From: Clavelina lepadiformis
Lineage: Eukaryota > Chordata > Ascidiacea > Aplousobranchia > Clavelinidae
DNA length: 64,000 bases
NCBI RefSeq assembly: GCF_947623445.1
Contig: NC_135246.1
Coordinates: 9,593,856 to 9,657,855 of the forward strand
Direction: 5' to 3'
Made by a program: the position numbers and the translations under genes. The notes beneath the pieces were generated by a model. It worked only from the letters and a program-made list of their open reading frames with translations, was not told the origin of the DNA and did not search any database. Of this stretch, positions 34,430-45,927 are shown one piece after another (position 1 is the first letter of the stretch; each line of letters opens with the position of its first letter).

Positions 34430-36322
34430 TGTGATAAATATATCACTTAATATAATATAAAATTGTGTACTACATAGAATTCTCATCTATGGAATCAGTG
34501 AAGCATAACACTGCGTGACGTAATCGATTGTTCCCTTGTCCGTGCATTTTGTTTTACTCAGTCTCTTTTCAGTCGTACGTTCAACGCCGCAACATGTCTC
34601 TGTGCTGTTGCTGTTATAATGTTCTATCTTGATGTATTCGTTCAAAGAAGCTTCAAATATAATCAGATTATACAGTAGTCATTCCTGTGTCATTACTGCT
34701 GAAGTCTATCAAAGTTCACTGTTAAGATATACACAAGGAAACAGACTTTGTAGTGTAAGTGGGTAAACCTTTCAGGCAAAGGTACCAATATACCACTTTT
34801 CATTACAACTGATGCAGCCGAGTGAGGACGAATTGACGATAAAAGAAGACATTTCCATTACAAGTGTGGTGGAGCCGAAATCGCTGAGAACTACGCTTTT
34901 CTTTTTTGAGCAACCTATGAACAATTAAATTTGAGGTTGAGAGAAGTCTAGTGATCTCAGACTACAAGTTTCGAAGATATGTCTCAACTACAACTCATAC
35001 AACACTCATTGGATATAGCCGACAGACATCTCAACAATTTGATATTCGAACAAATCAACTACAACGACTGTGACGATGAATCGCCTGGACTTCAACCAAC
35101 TTCGAATGCAAGAATGACCGACGAACAAAGCACTCCAGTGAAAACACTTTGTCGGTATTTGGACATTCAGTAATGATTTTTTGTTTGTTTTTTTTCTCTA
35201 TGTAGTATATATTATAGCGCTATTGTGTAGTTTACCTTAATTGATGGTGGCTTAATTGCCATACTCTCTAACGGTTCAACCATGCCGGAGAGAAATTTTT
35301 CTTTGTGTTATTTTGTTATGCTCTAAAACATAGCGGTTGTTTTCGAAGGTTAAACAAATACCCAAGGCTAACACCGATACACTATGTTGAATGTCAATTA
35401 CAAAACGTATTTGACTAATTTTATATATATGTTTTGCAAAACGCGTATTTCCAAGTGAAATATTCACACAGCTATGCTGGTAAAACCAGATGCTGAAATC
35501 GCGTGAGCATAAGAGAATTTTATACCATACGTTGTTTACGGAAATCGGCGTCACGACATGTGAGATGAAAAATTTACAGCCGTTTCCTCATTTTGCTATC
35601 CTGCGCAAAGAAACCGCAGCTAGCATACGCGTGATGTGTCAAATGACATCCTGCGTTCTGTTTTCTATTTAAAGTCGTGACATAAATGTCATCATTGTTT
35701 GTTTTGTATACTAATTTTGAGTTACAGAAAACATATTACTATCTTTTTGCGAATGTATTGCCAATATGAATTGTATTGTAACTATGTTTCAACGTTTATT
35801 GTTATGTGATCTACATTTAACGTGTTATATTGACTTTTGTTATCAACACTATTGTTTTAATTATTGCTTATCAAGAATTGTTTCTATCATGATTAGAAAA
35901 TTGCTTTAAAATTACATTTTAACGCGATTTTCTGGGGGGAGGTTATGTGATAAATATATCACTTAATATAATATAAAATTGTGTACTACATAGAATTCTC
36001 ATCTATGGAATCAGTGAAGCATAACACTGCGTGACGTAATCGATTGTTCCCTTGTCCGTGCATTTTGTTTTACTCAGTCTCTTTTCAGTCGTACGTTCAA
36101 CGCCGCAACATGTCTCTGTGCTGTTGCTGTTATAATGTTCTATCTTGATGTATTCGTTCAAAGAAGCTTCAAATATAATCAGATTATACAGTAGTCATTC
36201 CTGTGTCATTACTGCTGAAGTCTATCAAAGTTCACTGTTAAGATATACACAAGGAAACAGACTTTGTAGTGTAAGTGGGTAAACCTTTCAGGCAAAGGTA
36301 CCAATATACCACTTTCATTACA
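34430..36322. mobile_element. Very young non-autonomous LTR element (TRIM/LARD-like)
   Basis: This 1893-bp element is bounded by direct LTRs 34430-34807 (378 bp) and 35946-36322 (377 bp). Both begin TGTGATAAAT and end CATTACA, and they are identical apart from about one position. A 4-bp duplication CTCG flanks it (34426-34429 and 36323-36326). A purine tract TGGGGGGAGG lies just before the right LTR, so transcription is rightward. The 1138-bp interior has no gag or pol; its longest frame is 64 codons at 34979-35173. It must have been copied by another element's proteins. It looks structurally whole for its type and very recent. The parent family is not identified. Confidence 0.9.
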
Positions 36323-37691
36323 CTCGTACAAAAGCAAAATTTACAACTGTGAAAAAATAATACAGCATAATGGTAAACTTAGCGTGAATTATTAGTCAAA
36401 TTTCCATCATTTTGAAAGATATCTCAAAAGTTTTGTGACAAAAGCATCCTTTCTTTTAAAGCAACTTTATCTCACCTACAGCTCTCAGGGTAAGTTGCCA
36501 ATGGCGTCAATTTAGAAATCGGATAATTTATTTGTTATCTTACTATAAAAATTATACTTTGTTTAAGTCTTAACTGAAATTTTATTTATTCCTTTTTTTA
36601 GCTTCCCCGAATATTTACTTACAATTTATTATTACCCATCACTTTTGACCTTTTGAACTTTTGTTTTCATTTTAAAATTGCGGCATTATCGCTATAGCGA
36701 GTTTGGAATTTAAATGTCTTCACCAAGCTTGAGCTTATTTCCAAAATATTCCGAACTTCGTAACAATACCAAAGATGCTATAGCACCGTTATAATACCCG
36801 GTAAATACCGGTAAGTTGATGTATCGTTAGGGTAATTTTGATAAAAAAGGCTAAAAATAGAATACATAAAATACTGGTTAGTAGAAATAGGCTAGGAAGG
36901 ATAAAAGATGTTGATCGATACCGGTAGGCCTACAAGCCTAGCAAGATTTAACGGCCAAAATTTATGTAGACCCACCTGATTTCATTTAGCTTAATCAACC
37001 TTGGCTAGCGCTAGCCTAAAATCTACCCGTAAAATTGTTTTGAACTTTTAAGGACACCAAAGGCTTGAGGCTGGAAAGAGTGCAATCTCTAAAAAAAATG
37101 GAGACGTTCACTTGAACTCTTCCGTTTTTCTAGCCTATATAGGCTAGGCTATTTCTTGAACTTAAAAGAATTAAAAGAGTACAATCTGACAATGTCTCCT
37201 TTATGGAGATCGCACTTCTACCCCTAAAAAACGGGACTTACAGGCTTTGCATAGCTTAAAGCTTACCAGCCCTACTGGAAACTTTGCATAATTTCTCCGG
37301 CGCAGAAAGTTGGCTCTGCACCATTTTTCTGACACATCAGAATTGCCGTTTTGCCCTATATCCCATATTATAAATGTGTTACGTTGGTGTGGCGCAAATT
37401 TCGGCATTGCATTCCTTGGCGCACCGATAACAAACTTTTCAGTAGGGCCTACCAGATTGCAAAATACACTTTGTGAACTATTTTTCACTCAGTGCACCTC
37501 GATTTTAGCCATCCCGCATCTGGTTACTCTATTTTTGGCCGTCATGTGCCGCTGACATCTTGTCGAAAACCGCCAAGTTTTCAAGTTTGGTAGGTTACCT
37601 CTAACACTTGTCGTAACCTATAGTCCAGGTTACGACAATTGTTACACATTTATACATAAATTTTTCATATACAGTACTTTTCTCTTCGACT
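36323..37691. other. Gene-free stretch
   Basis: No gene recognised. The frame at 37488-37201 (-) has no known domain and no splice support. Confidence 0.4.
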
Positions 37692-37908
37692 GGAAAGTAT
37701 GACAGTTATTGACAAAAAATTGTGCGTGCGAAGACGCATATTTTTTTGTGATAGTGTGTACTTAAGATTTAATTCTTTGTTCATTTATTATAAATTTGCC
37801 ATTTAAACAACCAATTTTTCTGTTTTTGTTTATTATAAATCGGTTTGAACATAAAAACATTCGGCGTGCACATGGGTGAAACTCGTGCATGCAGGTGCCA
37901 CGCTTTCC
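37692..37908. repeat. GGAAAGTATGGCA TIR family, copy A
   Basis: 217 bp, from GGAAAGTATGACAG to GTGCCACGCTTTCC, with an internal ATTATAAAT repeated around 37790 and 37828. The ends form an inverted repeat. Copies B (56272-56472) and C (56628-56840) align along the full length, and partial copies lie at 11150 and 63350-63670. No coding content. Confidence 0.75.
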
Positions 37909-38835
37909 ATTACGGCTTTTCTTACTTCAAGGTTTTTTTAGGCACAGGCTTTGATCAATTATCTAAGTTCTTTTTAAAACTTGGATCAGTCATTCTCAAG
38001 CTGCAAAATATTGCTGTTTTCAGCAAGATTTTGTGTGCGTCAACAACCGAAAATGACAAGTGTGTGCACAAAAAATGATGAGTTAAGATGCATTTGAAGT
38101 GCACACTTAGGTCAGGTGCTCAATTAGTCAGAATGTGCTGCACAGTTTGAATAATTCAGTCAGTCAGTGTGATAATTAAAGCTTGCACGAGGGTTAGCTC
38201 TGTGACTGGTGCTCTTGATGAGGAATTATCACCAATTTTAAGTCTTGTGTAGACTTTACTCAGTCCGATGATAGAGATTATCATACCACACCAAATGAAT
38301 TGAAAATTTAGAAGTTTTGACCAAGTAACTAAATGCAAAATTTCACAGCTAAGATGTACTGCTTGAGCTCATGACAAACAATATTGAGTGCACTTAGATG
38401 TCCAACTATGCAGTCAGGTTCATTTCTGTATTTTGAATGCAATTGGCTTTTCAATAAACTTATTTTTGGATCTTAATTTAGTGTACGCTTCTGCTATCTT
38501 ATGGAAATTGATTCAATAACTTAAAAAAACAATTAAAAAACTATAAGTCCTTCAATTCTTTTAAGTTGAGAGTTTTTCTAAACCAGGAATAAAGAATAAA
38601 GAAAAGAAAATTGTAAACCGGTCAAAAATGACCGCTGGTCTTTCTAGTGTTAAAAATAACTACAAACCACCTTGCTTGACTATCTGTAGCAAGAGCAAAG
38701 ACAGAATTGTGTGGTACGTATGTGTACCGGTAGTTAAGCAATAACTAAACAATAGCTTGTCATAACTTTCGGTTGCTTTTTTTTAACAAAACCATTTTTT
38801 TAGTTCATATAATTTTCTTAAAATCTGAATCGAGT

Positions 38836-41251
38836 ATGATGGATGGTTTATCTATCCTGTCTAAAAAGCCTGCAGTAGAACAAAATAAGTGCAAAAGAAG
38901 CTGCCAAAGAAAACCTAAGAGGACAACAAATAAAGTGAAACACAGAAGAAAAGTAGAAGCATGTCATAGCAAAACTGTTGAACAAAACACAATAGAGAAA
39001 TACAGCTCGCCGTCGAAAAATTTTGGTATTAATGCATCTTTAAAGTTACCTCTCAGTGCAGGAAGTCCGAAGGCACATAATGGGTACAAAATAGCTTCTG
39101 CAATGGAAAATCCAGATGAAGTTTCAAAAACATCAAATTGTGTAGAAGCGAAACCTTCAGTGGAATCTGTTGGTTTTATGAAAATGTCCCCTTATGGCGA
39201 GCCGAATAAAGCTGGAGAAGCACTTGAGCACAAACCTCGACTTAATGTGAACCCAATTAAAATGGAAAATCTTAGTACTATTAAAACAAAAACTTCAAAA
39301 AGAAAAACGTCTTCAATGTCTAAAACTACACAAGGAACTAAGTATGTGTATGTCGATGTTTAATATGTAAAATAGATGTCTCATATGTTTACCTTTTTCA
39401 TTTAAGATGTTTATTGTATGTACATAGCTTCTTATCTGCTTTGACTGCACGTATAATATTTTTATACACCCAAGTGACCCTATTAGTTTTTAAGAGCAAA
39501 ATCAATAGAAAACCGCAAGCTCACTGAATACTTTCCCACAAGAAAAAGTTCAAGAAAACCTAAGTCAGTTATTAAGGTATGTTTGCAAATAAAATAAAGT
39601 ACTAACATTGATTTTCTGATTATCAGTTAGTTTTTTTTCTATGCTTTAAGCACAGAGATAGAATTACAGAATATGAGATGCTCTGTACCATTAACCATAT
39701 AACTCTGCAGAAAGAGCAGGAAAATGATTTAATTGATGCGGTCTTGTCACATCGTGAGGACAGTCTGAAAGTGGTAGAATTTACCAGTAAAGGCAGAGGA
39801 GTTATTGCCAATAGGTGGGTGTTTTTTGTTTTAGTTCTAAACTGTTTTTCCAATTATTCAGTTTCCGACCTACATACATCCTCCAAGAGACCTATGTTTT
39901 AAAGTTGCTTTAAACCTATTGTTGTTCAATCTGTTTTGAATCTCGCAGCTGATTTGGCTGTTATGGGTGTACCTGATTATTATGCGACTTTTTTATACTG
40001 TTTCTTACCTGTCTGCAGAAATATTTCACATGGAGAGTTTGTAGTGGAATATGCTGGAGACTTGATAACGTGGCCCGAGGCCAAGGATAGAGAACTTGAA
40101 TATGCACTTGATTCTAGTATTGGATGTTACATGTATTATTTTACCTCAAGAGGACAAAATTACTGGTTAGTATTCAGTTTTTATTTAAATTTGTTTGGTG
40201 GATTCAATTTTGGTCATAACTTGTAATACATCACATAAACATAACAACAGCCAAGCCGAGGCGCTTCACAAATTTGTCAACTATTACATTTCATTTAAAT
40301 ATATATATTTTGCCTAAACCGCATCATCAGTATCTATAAGAGAACAGAAACAAAAAATATTATTGCGTAGGTATATTAAATAATTACTATGGAAGGACTG
40401 TATCTTTGCCAACGATCTGTAACATAATGTGCTTCAGTATTGAAGATGTGCCAAATCAAAAAAGTTTCATGCTTGTAAGAATACAAATTAAGATTTTGAT
40501 ATTTATGTGAATCCGCCAACTTTGTTTACCGCACTCAATCAAAGTTTCTAATAGTGAAATGCAAACAAATGGTGCTTACTAAGATGTCACTTTATCGATG
40601 TATAATTGCAATAGACTTGTTTTCTTATATTTAAAAGTACAAAAACACTCACAAACATTTTGCCATTATTATTAATGGTAACCAAATAAGTTAGAATATT
40701 TACAAAATAAAGTATTCGACTCGAATCTGCCTGCAAAATTTGAATTCATGAGAGAAAAAAAAATGGTCAATATTCATGTTCGACTCGGCACATCCCTATT
40801 CAGTATTAAAAATCACTGCATGAAAACTAGCGCAGAGTGAAGAGTGGATTGATATATAATTAACTGAGTTTTATACAAGTAACTGTAGTCTATCTATGTG
40901 ACTCTGTTCTATGCAAAACAGCACTTGTCGTATACAGTTTTGGTCAAATTTAAAATCTTTTGCATTTTATTAGGCATTGTAGCTTATTATAATTTATTTA
41001 TCATGCTTTTTAACTTGATTAGCATTGATGCAACAGCCGAATCGGGTCGCCTTGGCCGGCTATTAAACCATAGCCGGAAAAATCCAAATTGTCATACACG
41101 CCTGGTTTGGATTCCTGATGGAATTGGTGAACAACGACCTCATTTAGTTATTATGGCAAAGAGAGACATTGATAAAGATGAAGAGCTGCTATATGACTAT
41201 GGGGATCGAGACAGAGCTGCTCTACAAGTTCATCCATGGTTGAAGACTTGA
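38836..41251 (+). CDS. KMT5A: Histone H4 lysine-20 mono-methyltransferase KMT5A/SET8
   Basis: Nuclear enzyme that transfers one methyl group from S-adenosylmethionine to H4K20, linked to replication licensing, mitosis and chromatin compaction. Exons: 38836-39341, 39495-39576, 39651-39814, 40019-40165 and 41023-41251; phases agree; 375 aa. The C-terminal SET domain shows GRGVIANR near 243-250, GEFVVEYAGDLI 256-267, GCYMYYF 286-292, LGRLLNHS 310-317 (the NHS cofactor motif) and EELLYDYGDR 353-362, ending HPWLKT as in vertebrate KMT5A. Upstream, ENRKLTEYFPTRKSSRKPK (174-192) resembles the PCNA-dependent degron of vertebrate SET8. The first 170 residues are Lys/Ser-rich and disordered. The ATG at 38836 follows a TTTTTTTAG acceptor near 38803, which may be a 5' UTR intron or a spliced-leader site. 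Confidence 0.95.
40680..40790. repeat. Dispersed repeat in KMT5A intron 4, partner at 44945-45060
   Basis: TTTACAAAATAAAGTATTCG... and TGAATTCATGAGAGAAAAAA are matched in order at 44955-45030. The family and ends are unknown. It lies within the 857-bp last intron of KMT5A. Confidence 0.55.
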
Positions 41252-41571
41252 AAACACGAAAAACCATATTCGGTTTTTATACTAGACTGCCATCATCAGA
41301 AATTGCATGCATTTTGGGCTTTACTGCCAGAACGACACGTCTTCTTGTTTAGAAATGTTGTGTGTAATGCTGTGAGAAGCGCTTGCTACATTTTGAATGA
41401 CTGGTACTGTGGAGCTAAACCGAAGCGATCATGTTGTGTTGGCGCGATTGCTCAATTTTTTGTTTTGCTACAGACCTCATCTTCACTTTTTTGGTATTGA
41501 TTTACCTTTTGTATTGTATGTTTCGAGCAGTTAAGCCAATGTCATATAACATTTCAGATGCAGGAAAGAGG

Positions 41572-41650
41572 AATAAAATCATAGTTTTGTTAGGCTAATT
41601 TTGTCATATGGTATCTCTTTATAAATTTTTTGGTTTATCTTGTTAATAAA
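41572..41650 (+). terminator. Polyadenylation signals of KMT5A
   Basis: AATAAA occurs at 41572-41577 and 41645-41650, about 320 and 395 bases after the stop codon, and either could end the KMT5A transcript. Inference from motif and position only. Confidence 0.5.
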
Positions 41651-42564
41651 CGAATTATTACTTGTTTGCTGACACAAAAGGAATTAAAGTCAGGTAACTG
41701 CGTTGCAATTCTAACAACTTAGCCGGTTTAACCTTCAAGTGCGGTCAGATGAAAAACATCGGAAGGGCGTAGCTGACAATTGTTGATGCCTTCATTCAGA
41801 GAAGCCTTATTTTTATGAAAATTAGTCTGTTTTTTGTTGTTACATCTTTCTTAATACAAAATGCGACTCGAGCCGGATCATTTTGGTCATTTAATTTGAA
41901 TTAAATCAGGCCATTACAACAATGGTTTAAACTTTAAAGTGAACATACACTACATCACAAACAGTTAGCAGCCTACTGACGGCAAGAATAGCAAACTATC
42001 TTCAAGGTAAATGTAATATAATACAAGCGCTTCGGTTTATGTTCATAAACAAGCCGTCGCAAGCTACAACGTTATAGAGTAAATTTTGCTTCGACTACTT
42101 GAATTTGACTGGTAGAAATCTTACGTTTAAAGCGGCTAATCTGTGGAGAACATAGGCATTTGTAGTTGGACATCGCAGTCAATTTATTGCTGCATTAAGT
42201 TGGCACCGAACTGATCTCACGTCTTGTATTTTAAATTGCCTTAACGGTTGTTCAATCGTGTCAGCCATAACTCCAATTGAGAGAGAATCCTATTGGACTT
42301 TTCTATGTTGATATCGATTCGCTGCTTTGTAATTACTATCACCGTTTTATGTTGTTGGCGTTATTATTTCATTGTACCCTAGGGCCTAGGCAAATAAATA
42401 CGTTCACCAGCTGGGGAGCACTTTTATCCTCTGTTCCGTCGGCATTTACATCATCAAACATTAAAGTATGGCTTAAGGTTAACTTTATATTTTTCGACAC
42501 GAGCTTTCGCAAGCAGCTGTTGTTGTGGTTGTTGTTTTCCCTGTAAGTTTTGTTTTCTTATTTC

Positions 42565-42917
42565 TAAGTTAAGTTTGTAACCTTGTAATTTTTTCCTGAA
42601 CGCGACTGCAATCTTGAAGGTTTTTAAGCAGAAAAATAACGCTGAATCATGCCAAATAAATACGTCATCATGTTCAAAACAAATTTGTTCCGGGCATTGT
42701 GACGTAAAATGTCGCATGACTCCATGGTTTTCGATCAAAAACCTTGTATTCCCGGTGAGTTTGTATGTATTGTTATCTTGTTTGTAAGTTAAGCTGGTAA
42801 CCTCGTAATTTTTCCTAAACCTAAACCCGCAGGCAATCTCCGAGGTTTTTGAGCGGAAAAATTACGCTGAGTTATGCCAATCCTCTACGTCACAATGCCG
42901 GGAACAAATTTGACATA
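42565..42917. repeat. Duplicated hairpin-forming unit with inverted ends
   Basis: About 42565-42640 and 42786-42875 are direct copies (AAGTTAAG...GTAACC...GTAATTTTT...CGCTGA). Each copy can itself fold, because GTAATTTTTCC pairs with GGAAAAATTAC. Next to them, CAAATTTGTTCCGGGCATTG near 42680 recurs inverted as CAATGCCGGGAACAAATTTG near 42893. The arrangement suggests two insertions of one hairpin-type MITE, or a fold-back element. No target duplication was found. Confidence 0.55.
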
Positions 42918-44429
42918 ATACCGGTATTGGACACCAGAACATACCAATAATTAAAACAATTTTTGTTTAATGGCGGTTCCATGAGCACAGAATTCTTAGC
43001 ATTCGACTCACCCAAAAACCAACAAGAGAAGACGTGGATGTGGGCTACTATTCACTATTCCTTCCAGTACGGTGACTGCTTCCAACTGTCTCATAGCGCT
43101 CTATGTCCAGCGAGGGACGTCACGCTTTTTACGTCATAATTTGCGTAGAATCGTCTTGATTTTAACGTGACTTGACGTGACGCCAACTTTTACGAAACCA
43201 ATGTGGATACTTTAACTAAGAACTAAAACAATTTATTTTTACTTTGTAGCTGTACAAGCACAAGAGTGTCAACTAGCGAAAAAAAGGGTTTTTTTTTTCA
43301 ACAGCCGATGCATTTTGACTAAGATTACGTTTTATCATTTATCCCTTGCAGCTTTTGTTTAAACGTTAAAGTCGTGCGAAACCGAAAACACCTGATGTAA
43401 GGAAAAATTCATGCATATCGTTTATATTGTTTCACTTTTTAGTTCAATGAGAATGACCAACACGGAAATAGATAATTATTTATTTATATTTTTGAATTGT
43501 CAAAAATCGTCAAGAATGATCTTTTTCACATGTGCTTGTTGTAGCGACGTGATCATTGAACCATGAAGTAGTGAAGCCGGGTAGGATTATTATTATCTTT
43601 ACTAGGCTAGTGTACCGTACTTTTTTCAATTTGATAAGCTACGTAGTAACACTTTAGGGCTTTACTAAATGACTATTTGGTAGTTTGTTCTTTCCAAGTT
43701 AGAAACTATGGAAAATAGTATAGAATATACAGTAGATTGTCCATACCGCAATGATGCATTGTTATCAAACCTTGAATAAGCTATGCTAGAGCGCTAGCCA
43801 CTAGGCATCAAAGGCGAACTGGTATAACTTGACTTGTCCAGCCTGTTCAGCGCATATGCTTTAGAAATATGGCAAATTACAAAGAATGGATTTGTGCTGA
43901 GAACACGAATAATTGATTACAGTATAGTAATTGTGCGAATCTGAGTTTGATAATTTAACACATTAAGCTTATATTTCAGATACATGATTAACAAAAAACT
44001 ATGCTTAAACTTATCCTGGTGGTGAAGTAGACACTTATTTTGCCGGCCGCCATTTACCGAAATAGGAAAATTACAAATATGGTAAACGACAATTACGCTA
44101 GTCTGTGAATTGAAATGTATGCTAATTTTCAACTTAAAACAACGTACTAATTTTTTCAAGACTGCCATTATTTCACTGGAAAAAATTGTGCATTCAAAGC
44201 TCTTTTACAGTTTGTTGTTAACCTATCTTAAATGTAATGACATAGTAATCTAAGCCTAATCTAGATCTACCTTCCAATCTAAACTTTAATTAAACCCTCA
44301 ATAACTTAAATCAAGTTTTACATACCAATTCTCATAACCTAACCGCCAAAATTTAACTATGGGTTGCGTGACCTACTTTTGATGTTTATGATGAATCACT
44401 ATCTTTTTCTTAAGTGTAAATTAATCTAA

Positions 44430-44600
44430 AACTAATTCCCTCTGACCCAAACTCTCACATCTCTTGATTGTATTAACAAGCTAAAGCTGCGAATTGAAGT
44501 AAATGCAATTTTTCAATTTAAAATGAAATTTTTTATAAACCCTGATTTAATTTAAAGCTAATCCCTTTGACCCAAACTCTCACTTCTCATGACTAAAATA
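44430..44600. repeat. Tandem duplication, about 125 bp
   Basis: CTGACCCAAACTCTCACATC near 44442 recurs as TTGACCCAAACTCTCACTTC near 44567, with similar flanks (CTAATTCCC and CTAATCCC). No coding content. Confidence 0.6.
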
Positions 44601-44649
44601 CCGATACATCAAAAATAAACTTGAACAAAAAAACAGTCAAACATTAGCA

Positions 44650-44712
44650 AGACTTGAACCTCAAACCTCCAGTTTATGAGACTCATCATTAACCACTACA
44701 CTACCACATTGC
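44650..44712 (-). ncRNA. tRNA-derived sequence, probably a SINE head
   Basis: Read on the minus strand, TGGTAGTGTAGTGGTTAA (44706-44689) fits an RNA polymerase III A box and GGTTCAAGTC (44660-44651) fits a B box, at tRNA spacing. The T-loop TTCAAGT is normal, but the acceptor, anticodon and T stems pair poorly. This is therefore a tRNA-derived SINE or decayed tRNA copy rather than a working tRNA gene. Confidence 0.5.
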
Positions 44713-44944
44713 TTTCTTCCTCTCGTCCAAAACGAGGGTGATAAACCCATCAGAAAAAATCTGTCGGTCACCATATTGTGATTCAGCAAATTTGGTAAGT
44801 GGATGCTGGTGAAATAGTCGTTTCGCAAAAAATTCAACTCCTTTTTTACTTAATTTCTGAAATTATTCAAAATACTTGAAAAACTACTCCACTGTTCTTA
44901 CAGTGGATCATACAATCAGAAACTTGAACGTCTTTTAGCAGTCA

Positions 44945-45060
44945 ATTTATTACTTTATACAAAATAAAATATTTCATACAAATCTGCTTAGCTGCTTGCA
45001 AGACTTGAATTCATGAGAGAAAAAAAATAGTCGATATCCGTGTGTAGTATTCAGATTTGT
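44945..45060. repeat. Dispersed repeat, partner at 40680-40790
   Basis: Shares ACAAAATAAA and TTGAATTCATGAGAGAAAAA in the same order and spacing with the copy in the last intron of KMT5A. Family unknown. Confidence 0.55.
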
Positions 45061-45927
45061 GCTTCATGTAGAACTTCTTTACAATGCTGATAAGCCACTA
45101 AGTTCAGAAACTGCAGATACAGGTACTTGTAAGTGAACTTCAAATCTTTTTGGAATACTGTATTCAAGCAAGAGCACAAAATCTGAAATCACCAACATAA
45201 TGCATCTATCGAAAAACAACTTCATATAAATGAGCTTATCACAACTAAAACATGTAGGTCCAGCAGTCTTTGTGTGAGCTTAAGCCATGCAAAACATCCT
45301 TTTATTCAAGTATAGAGATTCCGATAATGATTCCATAGGTACCTTACTAGAGATACAAGTATGCTCAATTGCACAATAGGCATTTACTACAAGCATCAAA
45401 AGTTTTACTCTTTTCAAAGATGAAGATAAATTGGCTTCAAGAGCCAAAACATTTTGTTATAGATTGTCGGGAAGTTCCCTAAGGAATTATATAATGATAG
45501 AATTTTATTTCTATTTTTGAGTTTTGCACTTCACAGTGATTTTTCAGCACTAATTGGTAAAAACAGAAATTGGTAGCAGAATGATTTAGTTTTGTTTCAC
45601 TTTTGTAAGATGGTTAAAATTGAGATTGTGTCATCCTCTGGTCATCAGTTTAATTGTGCAAGGATTTTCCCAAGTTTTTTAATAAATATCGTGAAGCCAT
45701 ATTATTTGCTCAGAATATCACTTAAACAACAAGCTTAAGCAATTATTACTTTTACTTTGTGATTTTGTCACATGTATGTCCATGTTTCGATCAAAGAGTT
45801 AGTTACAAGCCACAAAATTCTAAGACTGTTTTACATCATATGAAAGAGCTTCATAAAATTTCATATTTTTATGTTGTTTGCCACGTTACTAGTGAATAGG
45901 TTCTAATTATTTTCGAAAAACTTTAAC

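Larger units (their letters stand above)
41651..45927. other. Gene-free interval between KMT5A and the 475-aa gene
   Basis: Over 4 kb without a recognisable exon. It contains the inverted/direct duplication at 42565-42917, a tandem duplication near 44430-44600, a tRNA-derived sequence at 44650-44712 and a dispersed repeat at 44945-45060. Confidence 0.5.

Noticed and set aside
37201-37488. 95-codon frame (-), considered as a possible zinc-finger-like exon
   Set aside because: Cysteine spacing fits no known finger, and there is no splice chain or homologue that I recognise.
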